Positions 32,874-42,787 of a stretch of 64,000 bases of DNA are shown here, piece by piece. Under the pieces are notes generated by a model. It did not search any database, was not told the origin of the DNA, and saw nothing but the letters and a program-made list of their open reading frames with translations. The stretch is from positions 1 to 64,000 of the forward strand of contig NZ_LR130579.1 of assembly GCF_900625025.1 (NCBI RefSeq), written 5' to 3'. The stretch is from Lachnoclostridium sp. Marseille-P6806 (GTDB taxonomy: Bacteria; Bacillota; Clostridia; Lachnospirales; Lachnospiraceae). The translations under genes were made by a program, and so were the position numbers. Every line of letters begins with the position of its first letter. The stretch's first letter is position 1.

Positions 32874-34319
32874 TCAGCCTCCCGCGCTCTCCCCATAGGC
32901 ATCCATGTATTTTCGATAATGGCTGCAGTAAAACGGCTGTTTTTCCTCCCGGCTCCGGATCAGAATCAGCCGGTCCTTTCCCCACGCAAAATCCGCGGGA
33001 TCGCCGATCACCCCGCCCGCCGCAAGCCCCAGCGCCGCGGCGCCGAGCATCGAAGCATGAGGAAAATCGGACACGAGAATGTCCTGCTCGAAGATGTCTG
33101 CCAGCATCCGGAGCCAGACCTCCGATTTGGTGATGCCGCCGGAGACGATGATCTCCGACGGAGTACCGCAGCTCTCTCTTAGCACGTCGAAGCACTGCTT
33201 CAGATGGAACAGAACGCCCATCTGCACCGCTTTATACATTTCCCGAAGCCCGTGCTGCGGCAGAAGCTCCCGGAACGCGCCGCGCCGGTCATCCCGCCAG
33301 CCGGGGCTTCTCTCCCCGTAAAGAAACGGAAGAAAGACAGGGAGCTCCGTGAGCTCGTCCGCCGCATCCTCCAGCTCCCCGTAGGAACAGCCCGCCGCCA
33401 TTTTATCCCGGAACCAGCCGATGCAGTTGCCCGCCCCCGACGTCGCCGCACCGGTGAGATACGCGTCGGCGCCGCGGTAGCACCAGAGCGCATGATTGTC
33501 CGAAAGCGCCGGCTGATCCGCCGCGAGGCGAAGCGCGCCGCTGGTTCCGACGGAGAGCGTCATCACGCCCCCGCCCGCCGCATAATTTCCGATTTGATTG
33601 AGCGCGCCGTCCGCATGGGCCGGCACGACGGGAGTTCCCGCCGGAAGCCCCAGCAGCCCCGCCCCCGCAGCGCTCAGCGGACGGGGACTGCGATACCCCG
33701 TAAGCTGCCCCAGCTGTTCTCTACGGATCCCCAGCCAATCGAGAATCTCCGCATCATAGTCCCCGGATGTGAGCGACACGAGGCCTCCGCCGGACTGCAT
33801 GCAAGCGGTCTCCTCATAGCAGCCCGTAAGACGATAAAAATTGTAGGCTCCCTGCGTGATAAACCGCTTATCCGAGAGCTCCGCCCCCTCCTGCCTCAGA
33901 TACTGGATGACATGGCGGGGATAGCCGGAATGCGGCATGCAGCCGGTGCGCCGGTAAAGCCATTCCGTTCGCTCACGATCCCGCCGGAGCCGCGCACACA
34001 GAGGCGCCGCCCCGGTAAAATTCCATGAGTACACCGGCGAACAGGGCTCCATATCCCCGGACAGCACACAGAGGCCCTGCCAGACCCCGCAGAGCGAAAC
34101 GGCGTCGATTTCCGGCTTTTTCCCTCCGGCACAGAGCGCTCCGAGCGCCTGCGCCGCCGCTCTGCAGCTGTATTCCAGAACTCCCCGGGGATCGCTTCTG
34201 CCATTTTCCGAGACAGATGTAGGATAGGGCTCCTCGCAGGCGGAAACGATCCCTTTGTCCGAATCAAAAATCAGCGCCTTGGCCGAAGATGTACTTGATT
34301 CTATGGCAAGTACGCGCAT
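32874..34319 (-). CDS. FGGY-family carbohydrate kinase
   Basis: The 481-residue protein has the FGGY fold: N-terminal phosphate-binding MRVLAIESSTSSAKALIFDS, a second-domain nucleotide-binding GGVMTLSVGTSGALR, and the C-terminal signature region IVSGGITKSEVWLRMLAD, with an ASMLGAAALGLA helix. It phosphorylates a sugar or polyol with ATP in the cytoplasm. The neighbourhood of two arabinofuranosidases points to a pentose or its alcohol, but the sequence alone does not tell xylulokinase, ribulokinase and gluconokinase types apart. The length is slightly below the usual 490-510. It follows the GH51 gene by 16 nt and is co-transcribed with it. Confidence 0.88.
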   Translation of the reverse strand: MRVLAIESSTSSAKALIFDSDKGIVSACEEPYPTSVSENGRSDPRGVLEYSCRAAAQALGALCAGGKKPEIDAVSLCGVWQGLCVLSGDMEPCSPVYSWNFTGAAPLCARLRRDRERTEWLYRRTGCMPHSGYPRHVIQYLRQEGAELSDKRFITQGAYNFYRLTGCYEETACMQSGGGLVSLTSGDYDAEILDWLGIRREQLGQLTGYRSPRPLSAAGAGLLGLPAGTPVVPAHADGALNQIGNYAAGGGVMTLSVGTSGALRLAADQPALSDNHALWCYRGADAYLTGAATSGAGNCIGWFRDKMAAGCSYGELEDAADELTELPVFLPFLYGERSPGWRDDRRGAFRELLPQHGLREMYKAVQMGVLFHLKQCFDVLRESCGTPSEIIVSGGITKSEVWLRMLADIFEQDILVSDFPHASMLGAAALGLAAGGVIGDPADFAWGKDRLILIRSREEKQPFYCSHYRKYMDAYGESAGG

Positions 34320-34335
34320 GGCTTTCTCCCCGAGC

Positions 34336-35850
34336 TTATTTCCGAAGAATAATCTCCGCCGCCGAGCACGCCGGGAGCTTCACCGCCGCGGCGCCGTCCG
34401 GATACAGGACAAGCTGCGTTTCATCCATCGCCCGGACGCAGACCGCGTCCGTGTCCTCAAAGCTGTTCTTCTCGTGAATCTCACCGCTCACGATGCGCCC
34501 CGACGCGGAGGATGCCCGATATTCCACCGGCAGAATTCTGATCTCCTCATCGCGGCTGTCCGAGACGTTGACCAGCGTGATCACCAGCGAACCGTCCGCC
34601 GACTGCGACGCCGACTGGGACAGCTCGGGTATGCGCCACTCCCCGGCGCCGATCATTTCGTTCTCGAGATAGCTGCCGAGCAGCGTATTTTCCTGATGCT
34701 CCTTGAACAGATCAAACACATGGTAAGTCGGTGTCTTGATCATGCGGCGGCCGTCCGTCAGAATCACCGACTGCAGCACATTGACGAGCTGCGCGATATT
34801 CGCCATGCGGACGCGGTCGCTGTACTGATTGAAAATATTGAGCGTAATGCCCGCAATCATCGCATCGCGCATGGTGTTCTGCTGATAGAGGAAGCCGGGA
34901 TTTGTACCGGGCTCCACCTCATACCAGCTCCCCCACTCATCGATGATGAGCCCGATCTTCTTTTCGGGGTCAAACTGATCCATGATCGTCCCGTGACGAC
35001 GGATCAGCTCCTCCATGTAATAGGCCTTATGGAGCGTCTCATAATAGGTCTCCACATCAAAATCCGTGGCTGACTTCTTGTGTTCAAAGTCTCCGGGGAC
35101 GGTGTAATAATGCAGAGAAATGCCGCGCAGCAGTCCGGAGCGGAGACTGGCCTCCAGCGGGGACAGTACCCGGCAGAGCCGCTCCATCCATTGATAATCG
35201 CCGGCGTTCGGGCCGCAGGCGATCTTATAGAGAGGAAAGCCCGGATCATAGGTTCGGCAGTAGGTCGAATACTGGCGGAACTCGTTCGCGTAATACTCCG
35301 GCGTCATGTTGCCGCCGCAGCCCCAGTTCTCATTGCCGACACCGAGAAAGGCCGGATGCCATGCCTCTTTCCGGCCGTTTTTTTCCCGGAGCTGAGACAT
35401 CGGAGAGAGCCCCTCAAAGGTCATATACTCCACCCATTCGCTCATCTCCCGGACAGAGCCGCTGCCGACATTGGCATTGATATAGGCCTCGCAGCCAAGC
35501 TGATCGCAGAGCTCCATAAACTCATGTGTTCCGAAGCTGTTGTCCTCGACCACGCCGCCCCAGTGCGTGTTGATCATCCGCTTGCGGCTTTCTTTCGGAC
35601 CGATCCCGTCCTGCCAGTGATACTCGTCGGCAAAGCAGCCGCCCGGCCAGCGTAGAACCGGGATGCGGATCGCTTTCAGCGCCTCCACGACATCCGATCG
35701 CATTCCGTTGACATTCGGGATCTCCGTATTGTTCTCTCCGACATACAGCCCCTCATAAATGCAGCGGCCCAGATGCTCCGAGAAATGCCCCTGAAGCTCC
35801 TTGTGAATTTTGGATTTTTTCTCCAGCGTGTTGATGACAAGACGTTTCAA
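34336..35850 (-). CDS. GH51 alpha-L-arabinofuranosidase (first copy)
   Basis: The 504-residue enzyme has the GH51 TIM-barrel motifs: [33 protein letters not shown], the acid/base glutamate in [12 protein letters not shown], and the nucleophile glutamate in [14 protein letters not shown]-terminal beta-sandwich follows. No signal peptide is present, so it acts on imported arabino-oligosaccharides. The start is probably TTG 35850, since AAAGGGGGC lies about 5 nt before it and the conserved region begins there. It differs strongly from the other GH51 at 36.5-38.1 kb and belongs to another subgroup. Confidence 0.9.
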   Translation of the reverse strand: MKRLVINTLEKKSKIHKELQGHFSEHLGRCIYEGLYVGENNTEIPNVNGMRSDVVEALKAIRIPVLRWPGGCFADEYHWQDGIGPKESRKRMINTHWGGVVEDNSFGTHEFMELCDQLGCEAYINANVGSGSVREMSEWVEYMTFEGLSPMSQLREKNGRKEAWHPAFLGVGNENWGCGGNMTPEYYANEFRQYSTYCRTYDPGFPLYKIACGPNAGDYQWMERLCRVLSPLEASLRSGLLRGISLHYYTVPGDFEHKKSATDFDVETYYETLHKAYYMEELIRRHGTIMDQFDPEKKIGLIIDEWGSWYEVEPGTNPGFLYQQNTMRDAMIAGITLNIFNQYSDRVRMANIAQLVNVLQSVILTDGRRMIKTPTYHVFDLFKEHQENTLLGSYLENEMIGAGEWRIPELSQSASQSADGSLVITLVNVSDSRDEEIRILPVEYRASSASGRIVSGEIHEKNSFEDTDAVCVRAMDETQLVLYPDGAAAVKLPACSAAEIILRK

Positions 35851-35940
35851 TGCAGCCCCCTTTGGGCAAAGCAAGAGAGTTTATCCCCTGCGCGACCCCG
35901 TGCAAATCATTTTATCCTCTATGCCGAAGTGCCCCCGGAG

Positions 35941-35968
35941 AGGCACGCGCCGCAAAATCCGCGCAGGC
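35941..35968. repeat. 28-bp GC-rich repeat, copy 1
   Basis: AGGCACGCGCCGCAAAATCC followed by GCGCAGGC matches 42939-42966 with one mismatch. In both places it lies 55-75 bp before the 30-bp repeat and after a similar CCCCGG stretch, so the two modules may form one composite element. Confidence 0.7.
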
Positions 35969-36023
35969 AGTTTTGCGGCTGCGATCAGGAGCCATTTGGA
36001 CTTCGGCACATATCGCCGTGTAA

Positions 36024-36053
36024 AAATCAGCGCATCAGCGTGATTTTTCACAC
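36024..36053. repeat. Interspersed 30-bp repeat, copy 2
   Basis: AAATCAGCGCATCAGCGTGA followed by TTTTTCACAC is identical to 43037-43066. The outer AAATCA and TGATTT can pair. It lies in the 385-bp gap upstream of the first GH51 gene, which otherwise shows no gene. Confidence 0.8.
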
Positions 36054-36235
36054 TATTCACCCTGAAATAGTTTATAATCTCTGTGGCTCCAACATATCAT
36101 AACTGCCCCGAATTGCAACCGAAATCACCGATTTTCGCAATATCCGACTGACAAAGAAAGCGCGGCCGCCAAACCGCCTTGAACGTTTTACGGCGTGTCC
36201 CGCCGGAGCGCTTCGGCGCGGAGGATTTTATTTTC

Positions 36236-36538
36236 ATGAACACTGCTGACAGCAACCGCATCTGCTACCGGTGTCTGACCTATGAACTGGCCGACGCGGC
36301 AGAAAACGGAAACGGTTCGCTCCACACCCGCCTCCTAGCCCTGATCGAACGCATTCCGGAGCAGCAAAGAGCCGGCGACGCGCAGTATCAGAGCCGCTTG
36401 TCCCTCTGCCGGGAATGCGATCTTCTCATGGACGGCATGTGCCGCGCCTGCGGCTGTTATGTGGAGCTCCGCGCCGCGCGGAATCATCAGGACTGCCCGC
36501 ACGGAAGGTGGGAAGCCCTCGCGACATCCGCCGAATAA
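36236..36538 (+). CDS. Small zinc-ribbon-like protein (DUF6171)
   Basis: The 100-residue protein has eight cysteines in a pattern CYRC ... CRECDLLMDGMCRACGC ... CP, which fits a small metal-binding protein I recognise as DUF6171. The function is unknown. The start at 36236 was chosen because GGAGG lies 11 nt upstream and the conserved region begins there. Its last 52 nt overlap the 3' end of the convergent GH51 gene on the other strand. Confidence 0.7.
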   Translation: MNTADSNRICYRCLTYELADAAENGNGSLHTRLLALIERIPEQQRAGDAQYQSRLSLCRECDLLMDGMCRACGCYVELRAARNHQDCPHGRWEALATSAE

Positions 36539-38052
36539 CCGCTGAAATGGATCACATTCCATGAAAGCGGACGGAGCTGCGCCGTGAGCTCGCCGTTTTC
36601 AAAGCTGTGCTCCGCCGTTTTCTTCGGCGCGACCGCCCTGTCATTTTCGGCACTGTTGACCGCATCCACCGGGAAGCCGGCCATCTCCGTGTGTTCATCC
36701 AGCACAAGCCCGTCCCCGAATGCGCGCAGATCCGCCGAAAAGTCCACCGTTTCCGTCATGCTGCGGTTCACGGCAAAAATCGTGACCTCGCCCTTTTCCT
36801 CGTTATAGACCGCCGTCGCGTCAATGTCCGTGACATCCGTGTGTTTCGACGTATCGTGCTTCCCGCTCGTGAGAGGACACTCCAGCGCGTAGCCGCGGCC
36901 ATATTTCGAGACCTGCAGGAACGGATAGAAAATCGTCTGTCTCCACGCGTTCCCGTTTTCCTCGGTCATGATCGGCGCAATCACGTTCACAAGCTGCGCA
37001 AGGCAGGCAATGCGGATCCGATCCGCATGGCGGAGGAACGTAATAAGGATCAGACCGACCAGCAGCGCGTCCTCAAAGGTATAATGATCCTCGAGAAGCG
37101 GCGGATGCAGATCCCAGGGCTCTCTGGTCATCTTCTCATTGTCTTTCTGCATGGAATGATACCAGACGTTCCATTCGTCAAAGCTCAGATTCACCTGCTT
37201 CTTCGAGCGGCGCTTCGCCCTGACATAGTCGATCGTACACTCGATCGTGTGGATAAAGGTCTCGAGGTCAAGCGTATTGGCAAGAAAGTCGGCCGTGTCG
37301 CCCTCATCATTGCCGTAATACTGGTGAAGAGACACATAGTCGATGTAATCATAGGCCTCCTCCAGCGTGATGCGCTCCCACTCCGGGAATGTCGGCATCA
37401 TGATGTTGGAGGAGCCGCAGATCACGAATTCCAGCGAATCGTCCATCAGCTTCATCGCCTTGGCCGTCTCCGCCGCAAGCCGTCCGTACTCCGCCGCTGG
37501 CTTGTGCCCCACCTGCCACGGGCCGTCCATCTCATTTCCCATGCACCACGTCCGGATCCTGTAAGGCTCCGGATGCCCGTTTTCGCGGCGCATTCTCGCG
37601 TAGGCGGTTCCCGTATCCAGATTGCAGTACTCCAGCAGATTCAGCGCGTCCGCCGTGCCGCGCGTCCCGAGGTTGACCGCCATCATGACCTCGGAATCCG
37701 TCCTGCGGCACCACTTCTGAAATTCATCGATGCCGAACTGATTGCTCTCCAGCGTTCTCCACGCAAGGTCGAGACGGGGTCTGCGGCTTTCCTTCGGACC
37801 TACAGAATCCTCCCAGAAGAAATTCGAGACAAAATTCCCGCCGGGATAGCGCACAATCGGAACGCCGAGCTCCCGGACAAGCTCCATGACGTCTCTCCGG
37901 AAGCCGTCCTCGTCCGCCGCGGGATGCCCGGGCTGATAGATGCCGGTGTAGACCGCCCGCCCCAGATGCTCGATGAACGAGCCGTACATGCGCCTGTCGA
38001 TCTCCGCGATCCGGAAAGAGGGATCGACGATCATTTTTGCCTTGTCAGCCAT
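36487..38052 (-). CDS. abfA: GH51 alpha-L-arabinofuranosidase (second copy)
   Basis: The 521-residue intracellular enzyme has YGSFIEHLGRAVYTGIYQPG, VRYPGGNFVSNFFWED, the acid/base glutamate in WCMGNEMDGPWQVG and the nucleophile in LSFDEWNVWYH. This is the classical AbfA subgroup (about 500 residues) that releases arabinose from arabinan and arabinoxylan oligomers. The start at 38052 follows AAGGAGAAAATCAAT. It is the last gene of the unit that begins with the solute-binding protein at 41.4 kb, 58 nt after the second permease. About 20 extra residues at the end overlap the DUF6171 gene. Confidence 0.93.
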   Translation of the reverse strand: MADKAKMIVDPSFRIAEIDRRMYGSFIEHLGRAVYTGIYQPGHPAADEDGFRRDVMELVRELGVPIVRYPGGNFVSNFFWEDSVGPKESRRPRLDLAWRTLESNQFGIDEFQKWCRRTDSEVMMAVNLGTRGTADALNLLEYCNLDTGTAYARMRRENGHPEPYRIRTWCMGNEMDGPWQVGHKPAAEYGRLAAETAKAMKLMDDSLEFVICGSSNIMMPTFPEWERITLEEAYDYIDYVSLHQYYGNDEGDTADFLANTLDLETFIHTIECTIDYVRAKRRSKKQVNLSFDEWNVWYHSMQKDNEKMTREPWDLHPPLLEDHYTFEDALLVGLILITFLRHADRIRIACLAQLVNVIAPIMTEENGNAWRQTIFYPFLQVSKYGRGYALECPLTSGKHDTSKHTDVTDIDATAVYNEEKGEVTIFAVNRSMTETVDFSADLRAFGDGLVLDEHTEMAGFPVDAVNSAENDRAVAPKKTAEHSFENGELTAQLRPLSWNVIHFSGYSADVARASHLPCGQS

Positions 38053-38109
38053 ATTGATTTTCTCCTTGTTTTTTCTCTATCCGCTTCTGAATTTGTAAGC
38101 ACCGCGCCG

Positions 38110-38991
38110 TCAGCCCTTGACCGCTCCCGCCGTCATCCCGTCAATGATATACCGCTGGAACAGCAGAAACACCGCCAGAATCGGCAGGATCGCCAGCATG
38201 GAACCGGCTATGAGCATATCATAATTATTCCCGTAGGGCGTAAGCAGCGTGTTCAGTCCGATGGTCAGTGTAAACCGGTCCGCACTGCGGTAAATCAGAA
38301 GCGGCCACAGCATATTGTTCCATGCTCCCATCGCACAGAGGATCGCCATCGCCGAGAATGCCGGCTTCGTGATCGGCAACATGATCCCCACGCAGATACG
38401 GTACTCGTTCGCTCCGTCGATCCGTCCCGCATCCAGAAGCTCCCTGGGAAGCGAAGACATATACTGATGGAAGAAAAAAATGGTGGAAGCGCCGCAGAGC
38501 CCCGGCAGAATCACTCCCGCCGTCGTATTGATCAGCCTCATGCTGATGATCTCCCGATAGAGAGGGAGCATCAAAATTTCAAAGGGAACCATCATCGTTG
38601 CAATGACAAGGAAAAACAGCACCCTTTTCAGGCGGAATTCATACATCGTGATCCCGTAGGCCACAAAATAGCAGATCAGGAGCGTCAGCACCACGGTGAC
38701 GATCGTCAGATACATGCTGTTCCGAAACCACATCCAGTACTTTCGGGAATCGGCGTTTCCGCTGAACAGATAATTGTAATTGTTGAGGTTCATCGTGGAG
38801 ACATCCAGATTAACAGACAGTCCGCGCCGGATCAGCTCCACGCCGGGGCGAAATGACGCGACCGCTCCGGCAAAAATCGGAAAGAACACCACCAGTGAAA
38901 GAAACACAAACCAGCCCGTGGCAAGGACGGAGCCGACGAGCCGCCTCGCCCTCATTCCGCGTCTGTCCTTAGAAGAAGCCCTGACCGCCAT
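38110..38991 (-). CDS. Sugar ABC transporter permease (AraQ/MalG type)
   Basis: The 293-residue protein has six membrane segments and the EAA loop at about residues 187-215 (LPRELLDAGRIDGANEYRIC), the contact with the ATPase. It forms the channel with the next permease; the ATPase is not encoded here, so a shared MsmX-type ATPase is likely. The gene ends AVKG, as is usual for this family, and starts 2 nt after the upstream permease stops. Confidence 0.93.
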   Translation of the reverse strand: MAVRASSKDRRGMRARRLVGSVLATGWFVFLSLVVFFPIFAGAVASFRPGVELIRRGLSVNLDVSTMNLNNYNYLFSGNADSRKYWMWFRNSMYLTIVTVVLTLLICYFVAYGITMYEFRLKRVLFFLVIATMMVPFEILMLPLYREIISMRLINTTAGVILPGLCGASTIFFFHQYMSSLPRELLDAGRIDGANEYRICVGIMLPITKPAFSAMAILCAMGAWNNMLWPLLIYRSADRFTLTIGLNTLLTPYGNNYDMLIAGSMLAILPILAVFLLFQRYIIDGMTAGAVKG

Positions 38992-38992
38992 C

Positions 38993-39889
38993 TCACCTGT
39001 CCTCCTTCTGAAAGCTTCCGTTTAAGCCAAGCTGAACGAAATTGATCGCCAGGCCGAGCACCATGAGGACCACGCCGACGGCGCAGGCATATCCCATATC
39101 GTTTTTCTCAATGCCCCGCTTATATAGGTAGCCGACGATGGTAAGGCCAATGTTGTGCGGCGAGCTGTTGCCCGCCCACAGCATAAAGCTCTCGAGAAAC
39201 ATCGCAAGCCCCGCATAGATGCTGATGGTCAGCACATAGATCGTTGTGGGCCGCAGGAGCGGCAGTGTGATGTATCGAAGCTTTGCTCCAAAGCTCGCGC
39301 CGTCGATCTCCGCCGATTCATAGAGCTCCTTGTCAATGGATTTAAGCCCGGAGAGAAAATAGAGCATGTTGACGCCCGTCCAGCGCCAGCAGCAGAGCAG
39401 AAGCAGCGCGATTTCGGAGGTCCACTTGATCTTGAGCCACTTGACCGGAGCCATGCCGAGGATGCTCAGCACCACATTCATCTGCCCTGTCCGGTACTCG
39501 GAGAACATCAGACGGAAGAGCGTACCCGAGATGACGACCGAGGTCAGCGCCGGGACATAGAGCATGGCCTTCCACACGCCCTTGGCTTTGACGATGTTAC
39601 TGTCCATCAGAACCGCAAACAGCATCGGGAAAGGAATCAGCAGTGCGCAGGTGAACAGCATGTATTCAAAGCTGTTGATGACCGCCGTATGAAATACATT
39701 GTCCTTCAGGAGCTTGGCGTAGTTTTTCAGTCCGACCCAGTCCGCAGTCACAGCTCCGATATCCTGAAAACTCATGACGATCGCGCTGATCAGCGGATAG
39801 ATCCAGAAAATAACAAAGCTCAGAATAAATGGCAGCGCAAAAACATAAGGCGCCGTTTTCTGAGAATAAAGAAATTTCTTGAATTTCAT
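38993..39889 (-). CDS. Sugar ABC transporter permease (AraP/MalF type)
   Basis: The 298-residue protein has six membrane segments, the family start YVFALPFILSFVIFWIYPLI and an EAA loop with DKELYESAEIDGASFGAKL. It pairs with the AraQ-type permease. ATG 39889 was chosen because GGGGGAT lies just upstream and the preceding 7 codons of the longer frame are not conserved. Confidence 0.92.
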   Translation of the reverse strand: MKFKKFLYSQKTAPYVFALPFILSFVIFWIYPLISAIVMSFQDIGAVTADWVGLKNYAKLLKDNVFHTAVINSFEYMLFTCALLIPFPMLFAVLMDSNIVKAKGVWKAMLYVPALTSVVISGTLFRLMFSEYRTGQMNVVLSILGMAPVKWLKIKWTSEIALLLLCCWRWTGVNMLYFLSGLKSIDKELYESAEIDGASFGAKLRYITLPLLRPTTIYVLTISIYAGLAMFLESFMLWAGNSSPHNIGLTIVGYLYKRGIEKNDMGYACAVGVVLMVLGLAINFVQLGLNGSFQKEDR

Positions 39890-40014
39890 ATCCCCCATTC
39901 CTCTCCGCATCCGCCGTTAAAGAGAAAAGAGCGCCGCCGGCATTGCGGCTGCCGCGCGGCGCTCCCCCGCAGGCCACAGCTCCCTGCGCTGCTGTCCCTT
40001 TCAAAGCCTGCTGC

Positions 40015-41451
40015 CTACTGCTCCATATCGACCGCATCCTGCAGCTCCTGCAGAGCCTCGTCGACGTCCATGCCGTCCTCAAGAACCTCATTGAGCGTCG
40101 TGGTGCAGACATACTCGTTGATGGTCGGGCTGATCTTCACCGTCATAATCATGCCAATCTGATCCTTGATCTCCTCCAGCACATCGTACGGATAATTCCG
40201 GAAAAACTGATTGTACTGATTGGTATCGTCGTGAGCAAACGAGGCGTCGCTCCAGAGCGAAGTATTGCAGACATCAAAGCCGAGATCCTTCCAGATCATG
40301 GTCTCGCCCTCCGGCGACATCTTCGCGTAGCAGAGGAAATCCGCCGCGAGCGCCGGATCCTCCGACTGCTGCGTCACGACCGTGCCGGTTCCGCCGATGC
40401 CGACAGAGCACTTCTGTCCGGCCTCAAACACCGGGCACTTCGTGATATACCACTTTCCCTTTTCATCCGCCATATAATTGATAAAGCGGCTCATGAACCA
40501 CATCGCTTTCGGGAAAGAGACAATGTTCCCGTCAAGGATATTCTGGTAGCCCGCCTCCAGATCGACATGACCGTCCGGAGAAACCTCCGCGATACCGCTC
40601 TTGAGCCAGTTCTGCTGCATGGTCAGCATATTCCTGACCGATTCAAGCTGCACATTGGCCTTCGCGTCATAACCTCCGGTCCAGTCCTCTCCGTATTCCG
40701 CCATGGCGATCCACAGCCAGTCCGTTCCGCCCGTATCCACGCTGGTAAAAAACCGGTCGTCCGGGCTGCCGATCGCTTCCATATATTTTTCGCCGAGCGC
40801 CGTGTAGTCATCCCATGTCTCAACCGCGTCGACTTCCTCTTTTGTGATGCCGGCCGCCTCCAGCCTTTCCATATTCCAATACATGACCGTCGCGCCGACA
40901 TGGAACGGAGCGCCGTACTGTTTGCCGTCCGAGCCCTTGTAGGCATCCAGCCGGGAAGTCAGCATGTCCGCCGCATAGGGAGCCATGGCACCGTCCAGCG
41001 GATACAGCCATGTGTCAATCCCCTCATAGACATTCGGAACCTGTCCCATCTCGACATCGCACAGATCCGGCGCCCCGGTCCCCGTCTGCAGGGACATGAT
41101 CAGCTTTTGGTGCATATCGCCGTAGGGATAGGTCGTGAACGTGATCTGGATCTGTCTGTCCGGATTCTCCTCGTTCCATTTTTCGAGCATCCCCGCATAG
41201 AATGTATTGTGAGCTTCGACGAAGGACCACATCTCCATCTTCGTTCCGGAATCGGGCCCCACGGTCGTGACCGCCGTCGGCTCCGCCTCGGCGGGCTCCT
41301 CCTCTGCCGTTTCCTCCGCTTCCTCCGCAGCCACGGTTTCTCCCTCCGCGGCACCGGTCGAGCCTACCGGCGCATTGGTCTCGCCGCAGCCGGCCAGCAT
41401 CGCTGCCGCCACCGCCGCACTGAGAACCGCGCCGAGAACTCTCTTTTTCAT
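40015..41451 (-). CDS. Sugar-binding lipoprotein of ABC transporter
   Basis: The 478-residue protein has a lipoprotein signal peptide with lipobox LAGC (cysteine 22) and an acidic Glu/Ala-rich linker (about 30-60). It then has a family 1 extracellular solute-binding domain with GTKMEMWSFVEAHNTFYAGM, DLCDVEMGQVPN and KAMWFMSRF. It captures sugar outside the cell and delivers it to the permeases. Neighbouring GH51 enzymes suggest arabino-oligosaccharides. It is the first gene of the operon behind a good promoter. The AGGAGGGCAGAGAGATC context gives a ribosome binding site for 41451. Confidence 0.92.
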   Translation of the reverse strand: MKKRVLGAVLSAAVAAAMLAGCGETNAPVGSTGAAEGETVAAEEAEETAEEEPAEAEPTAVTTVGPDSGTKMEMWSFVEAHNTFYAGMLEKWNEENPDRQIQITFTTYPYGDMHQKLIMSLQTGTGAPDLCDVEMGQVPNVYEGIDTWLYPLDGAMAPYAADMLTSRLDAYKGSDGKQYGAPFHVGATVMYWNMERLEAAGITKEEVDAVETWDDYTALGEKYMEAIGSPDDRFFTSVDTGGTDWLWIAMAEYGEDWTGGYDAKANVQLESVRNMLTMQQNWLKSGIAEVSPDGHVDLEAGYQNILDGNIVSFPKAMWFMSRFINYMADEKGKWYITKCPVFEAGQKCSVGIGGTGTVVTQQSEDPALAADFLCYAKMSPEGETMIWKDLGFDVCNTSLWSDASFAHDDTNQYNQFFRNYPYDVLEEIKDQIGMIMTVKISPTINEYVCTTTLNEVLEDGMDVDEALQELQDAVDMEQ

Positions 41452-41626
41452 GATCTCTCTGCCCTCCTTTTTGTTTGCTGTCGCTCTGCGGAATCCGCAT
41501 CGCTATGTAATATTTTGTTTTTGCTAAATTATTTGTTGATACTGTAAAAATATTGTCGCGGCTTTTTGTATATTTTGAATAACTTTATGCAAAACGCACT
41601 TATTTTTCTTAGCGCTTTATGAGAAT

Positions 41627-41655
41627 AATATACAATTGCCTCGATGCACTGTCAA
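41627..41655 (-). promoter_or_regulatory. Sigma-A type promoter of the arabinoside importer operon
   Basis: On the minus strand TTGACA (41650-41655) and TATATT (41627-41632) are separated by 17 nt. The start codon lies about 175 bp downstream, leaving a long AT-rich leader. An 11-bp GATGCACTGTC occurs twice in the same gap, overlapping the -35 box and again near 41750, and may be an operator for the divergent ArsR-type regulator. Confidence 0.65.
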
Positions 41656-41854
41656 TCATTTATTTTAGATAATATTGTTTTATTTTAATTTATTCTAAAG
41701 TTAAATGGCCTGACTCGTCCTTACTCTGCCCGCCGCCCGCGGGAATAACGATGCACTGTCGGGTTCTGTTTGACTTGACCGCAGATATGCGTGATAATTT
41801 TCGATGTGTATGATTGATTAAAAACCGATAAAATATCCTTCGGGGGAACCCGCT

Positions 41855-42787
41855 ATGATGCACATCACCACTCTGGACGACGGTCTCGACGTATTCAAGG
41901 CTCTCGGCTCCGAGGTCCGGCTCGAAATCATCAAGATACTGCTGGAAAACGACAGCATGAATATGAATGAGCTCGCAGGGCATCTGCACATCACAAGCGG
42001 CGCACTGACCGGCCATATCAAAAAGCTGGAGGACTGCGGCATCGTCACAGTATCGATGGAAAACGGGAGGCACGGCAATCAGAAAATGTGCTCCGTCCAC
42101 CTCGATTCCATCCTGGTCGACCTCAAGGGAGAGCGCAGCGGCGACAAAAACGTCTACCGCACCCAGATCCGCGTCGGACACTACACCGATTACGAGGTTT
42201 ACCCCACCTGCGGCCTGGCCTCCGGCGTCTCCCTCATCGGCGAGGTCGACGATGCCCGCTATTTTGCGCATCCCGACCGCTACAACGCGGATATCGTCTG
42301 GTTCACCAAGGGCTATATCGAATACGTCATCCCGAATTTCATACCGGCCTCGCAGAAAATCGACCAGATCATGCTCTCTGCCGAGCTGGGGAGCGAGGCT
42401 CCCGGCGTCAACAACGTCTGGCCCTCCGATATCCATTTCTACCTGAACGGTAAATTCATCGGCATATGGACCTCCCCCGGCGATTTCGGCGACGTACACG
42501 GGCTCTTTACGCCGGACTGGTGGTATCCGAACTGGAATCAGTACGGACTGCTGAAGCTCCTCGTCGTCAACCGGAACGGCAGCTTCATCGACGGACTCAG
42601 GATCTCCGATGTCTGCATCGACGATCTGGAGCTGAACCATCACAGTCCCATCAAATTCCGCATGGCGGTTCCCGACTGCGCCGCGCACGTCGGAGGGCTC
42701 ACGATCTTCGGCAGATCGTTCGGAAATTACAGTCAGGACATCGATGTGCGAATCAGTTACAGCCCGGCAGGAAGCGCGGGGGACTGA
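41855..42787 (+). CDS. ArsR-type winged-helix regulator with large C-terminal domain
   Basis: The 310-residue protein has an ArsR-like N-terminal domain (about residues 5-85: VFKALGSEVRLEIIKILLEN, MNELAGHLHITSGALTGHIK, LEDCGIVTV). A C-terminal domain of about 210 residues follows, rich in aromatic residues (DIVWFTKGYIEYVIPNFI, HFYLNGKFIGIWTSPGDFG, LTPDWWYPN-like FTPDWWYPNWNQYG). No metal-binding CxC motif is seen in the recognition helix. I know this architecture from Clostridia next to glycoside hydrolase genes, where the C-terminal part probably binds a sugar. It is divergent from the importer operon and is its likely regulator. Confidence 0.85.
   Translation: MMHITTLDDGLDVFKALGSEVRLEIIKILLENDSMNMNELAGHLHITSGALTGHIKKLEDCGIVTVSMENGRHGNQKMCSVHLDSILVDLKGERSGDKNVYRTQIRVGHYTDYEVYPTCGLASGVSLIGEVDDARYFAHPDRYNADIVWFTKGYIEYVIPNFIPASQKIDQIMLSAELGSEAPGVNNVWPSDIHFYLNGKFIGIWTSPGDFGDVHGLFTPDWWYPNWNQYGLLKLLVVNRNGSFIDGLRISDVCIDDLELNHHSPIKFRMAVPDCAAHVGGLTIFGRSFGNYSQDIDVRISYSPAGSAGD

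Noticed and set aside
36607-38856. 749-codon plus-strand frame
   Set aside because: It is the antisense of the GH51 and permease genes, with basic low-complexity composition and no domain.
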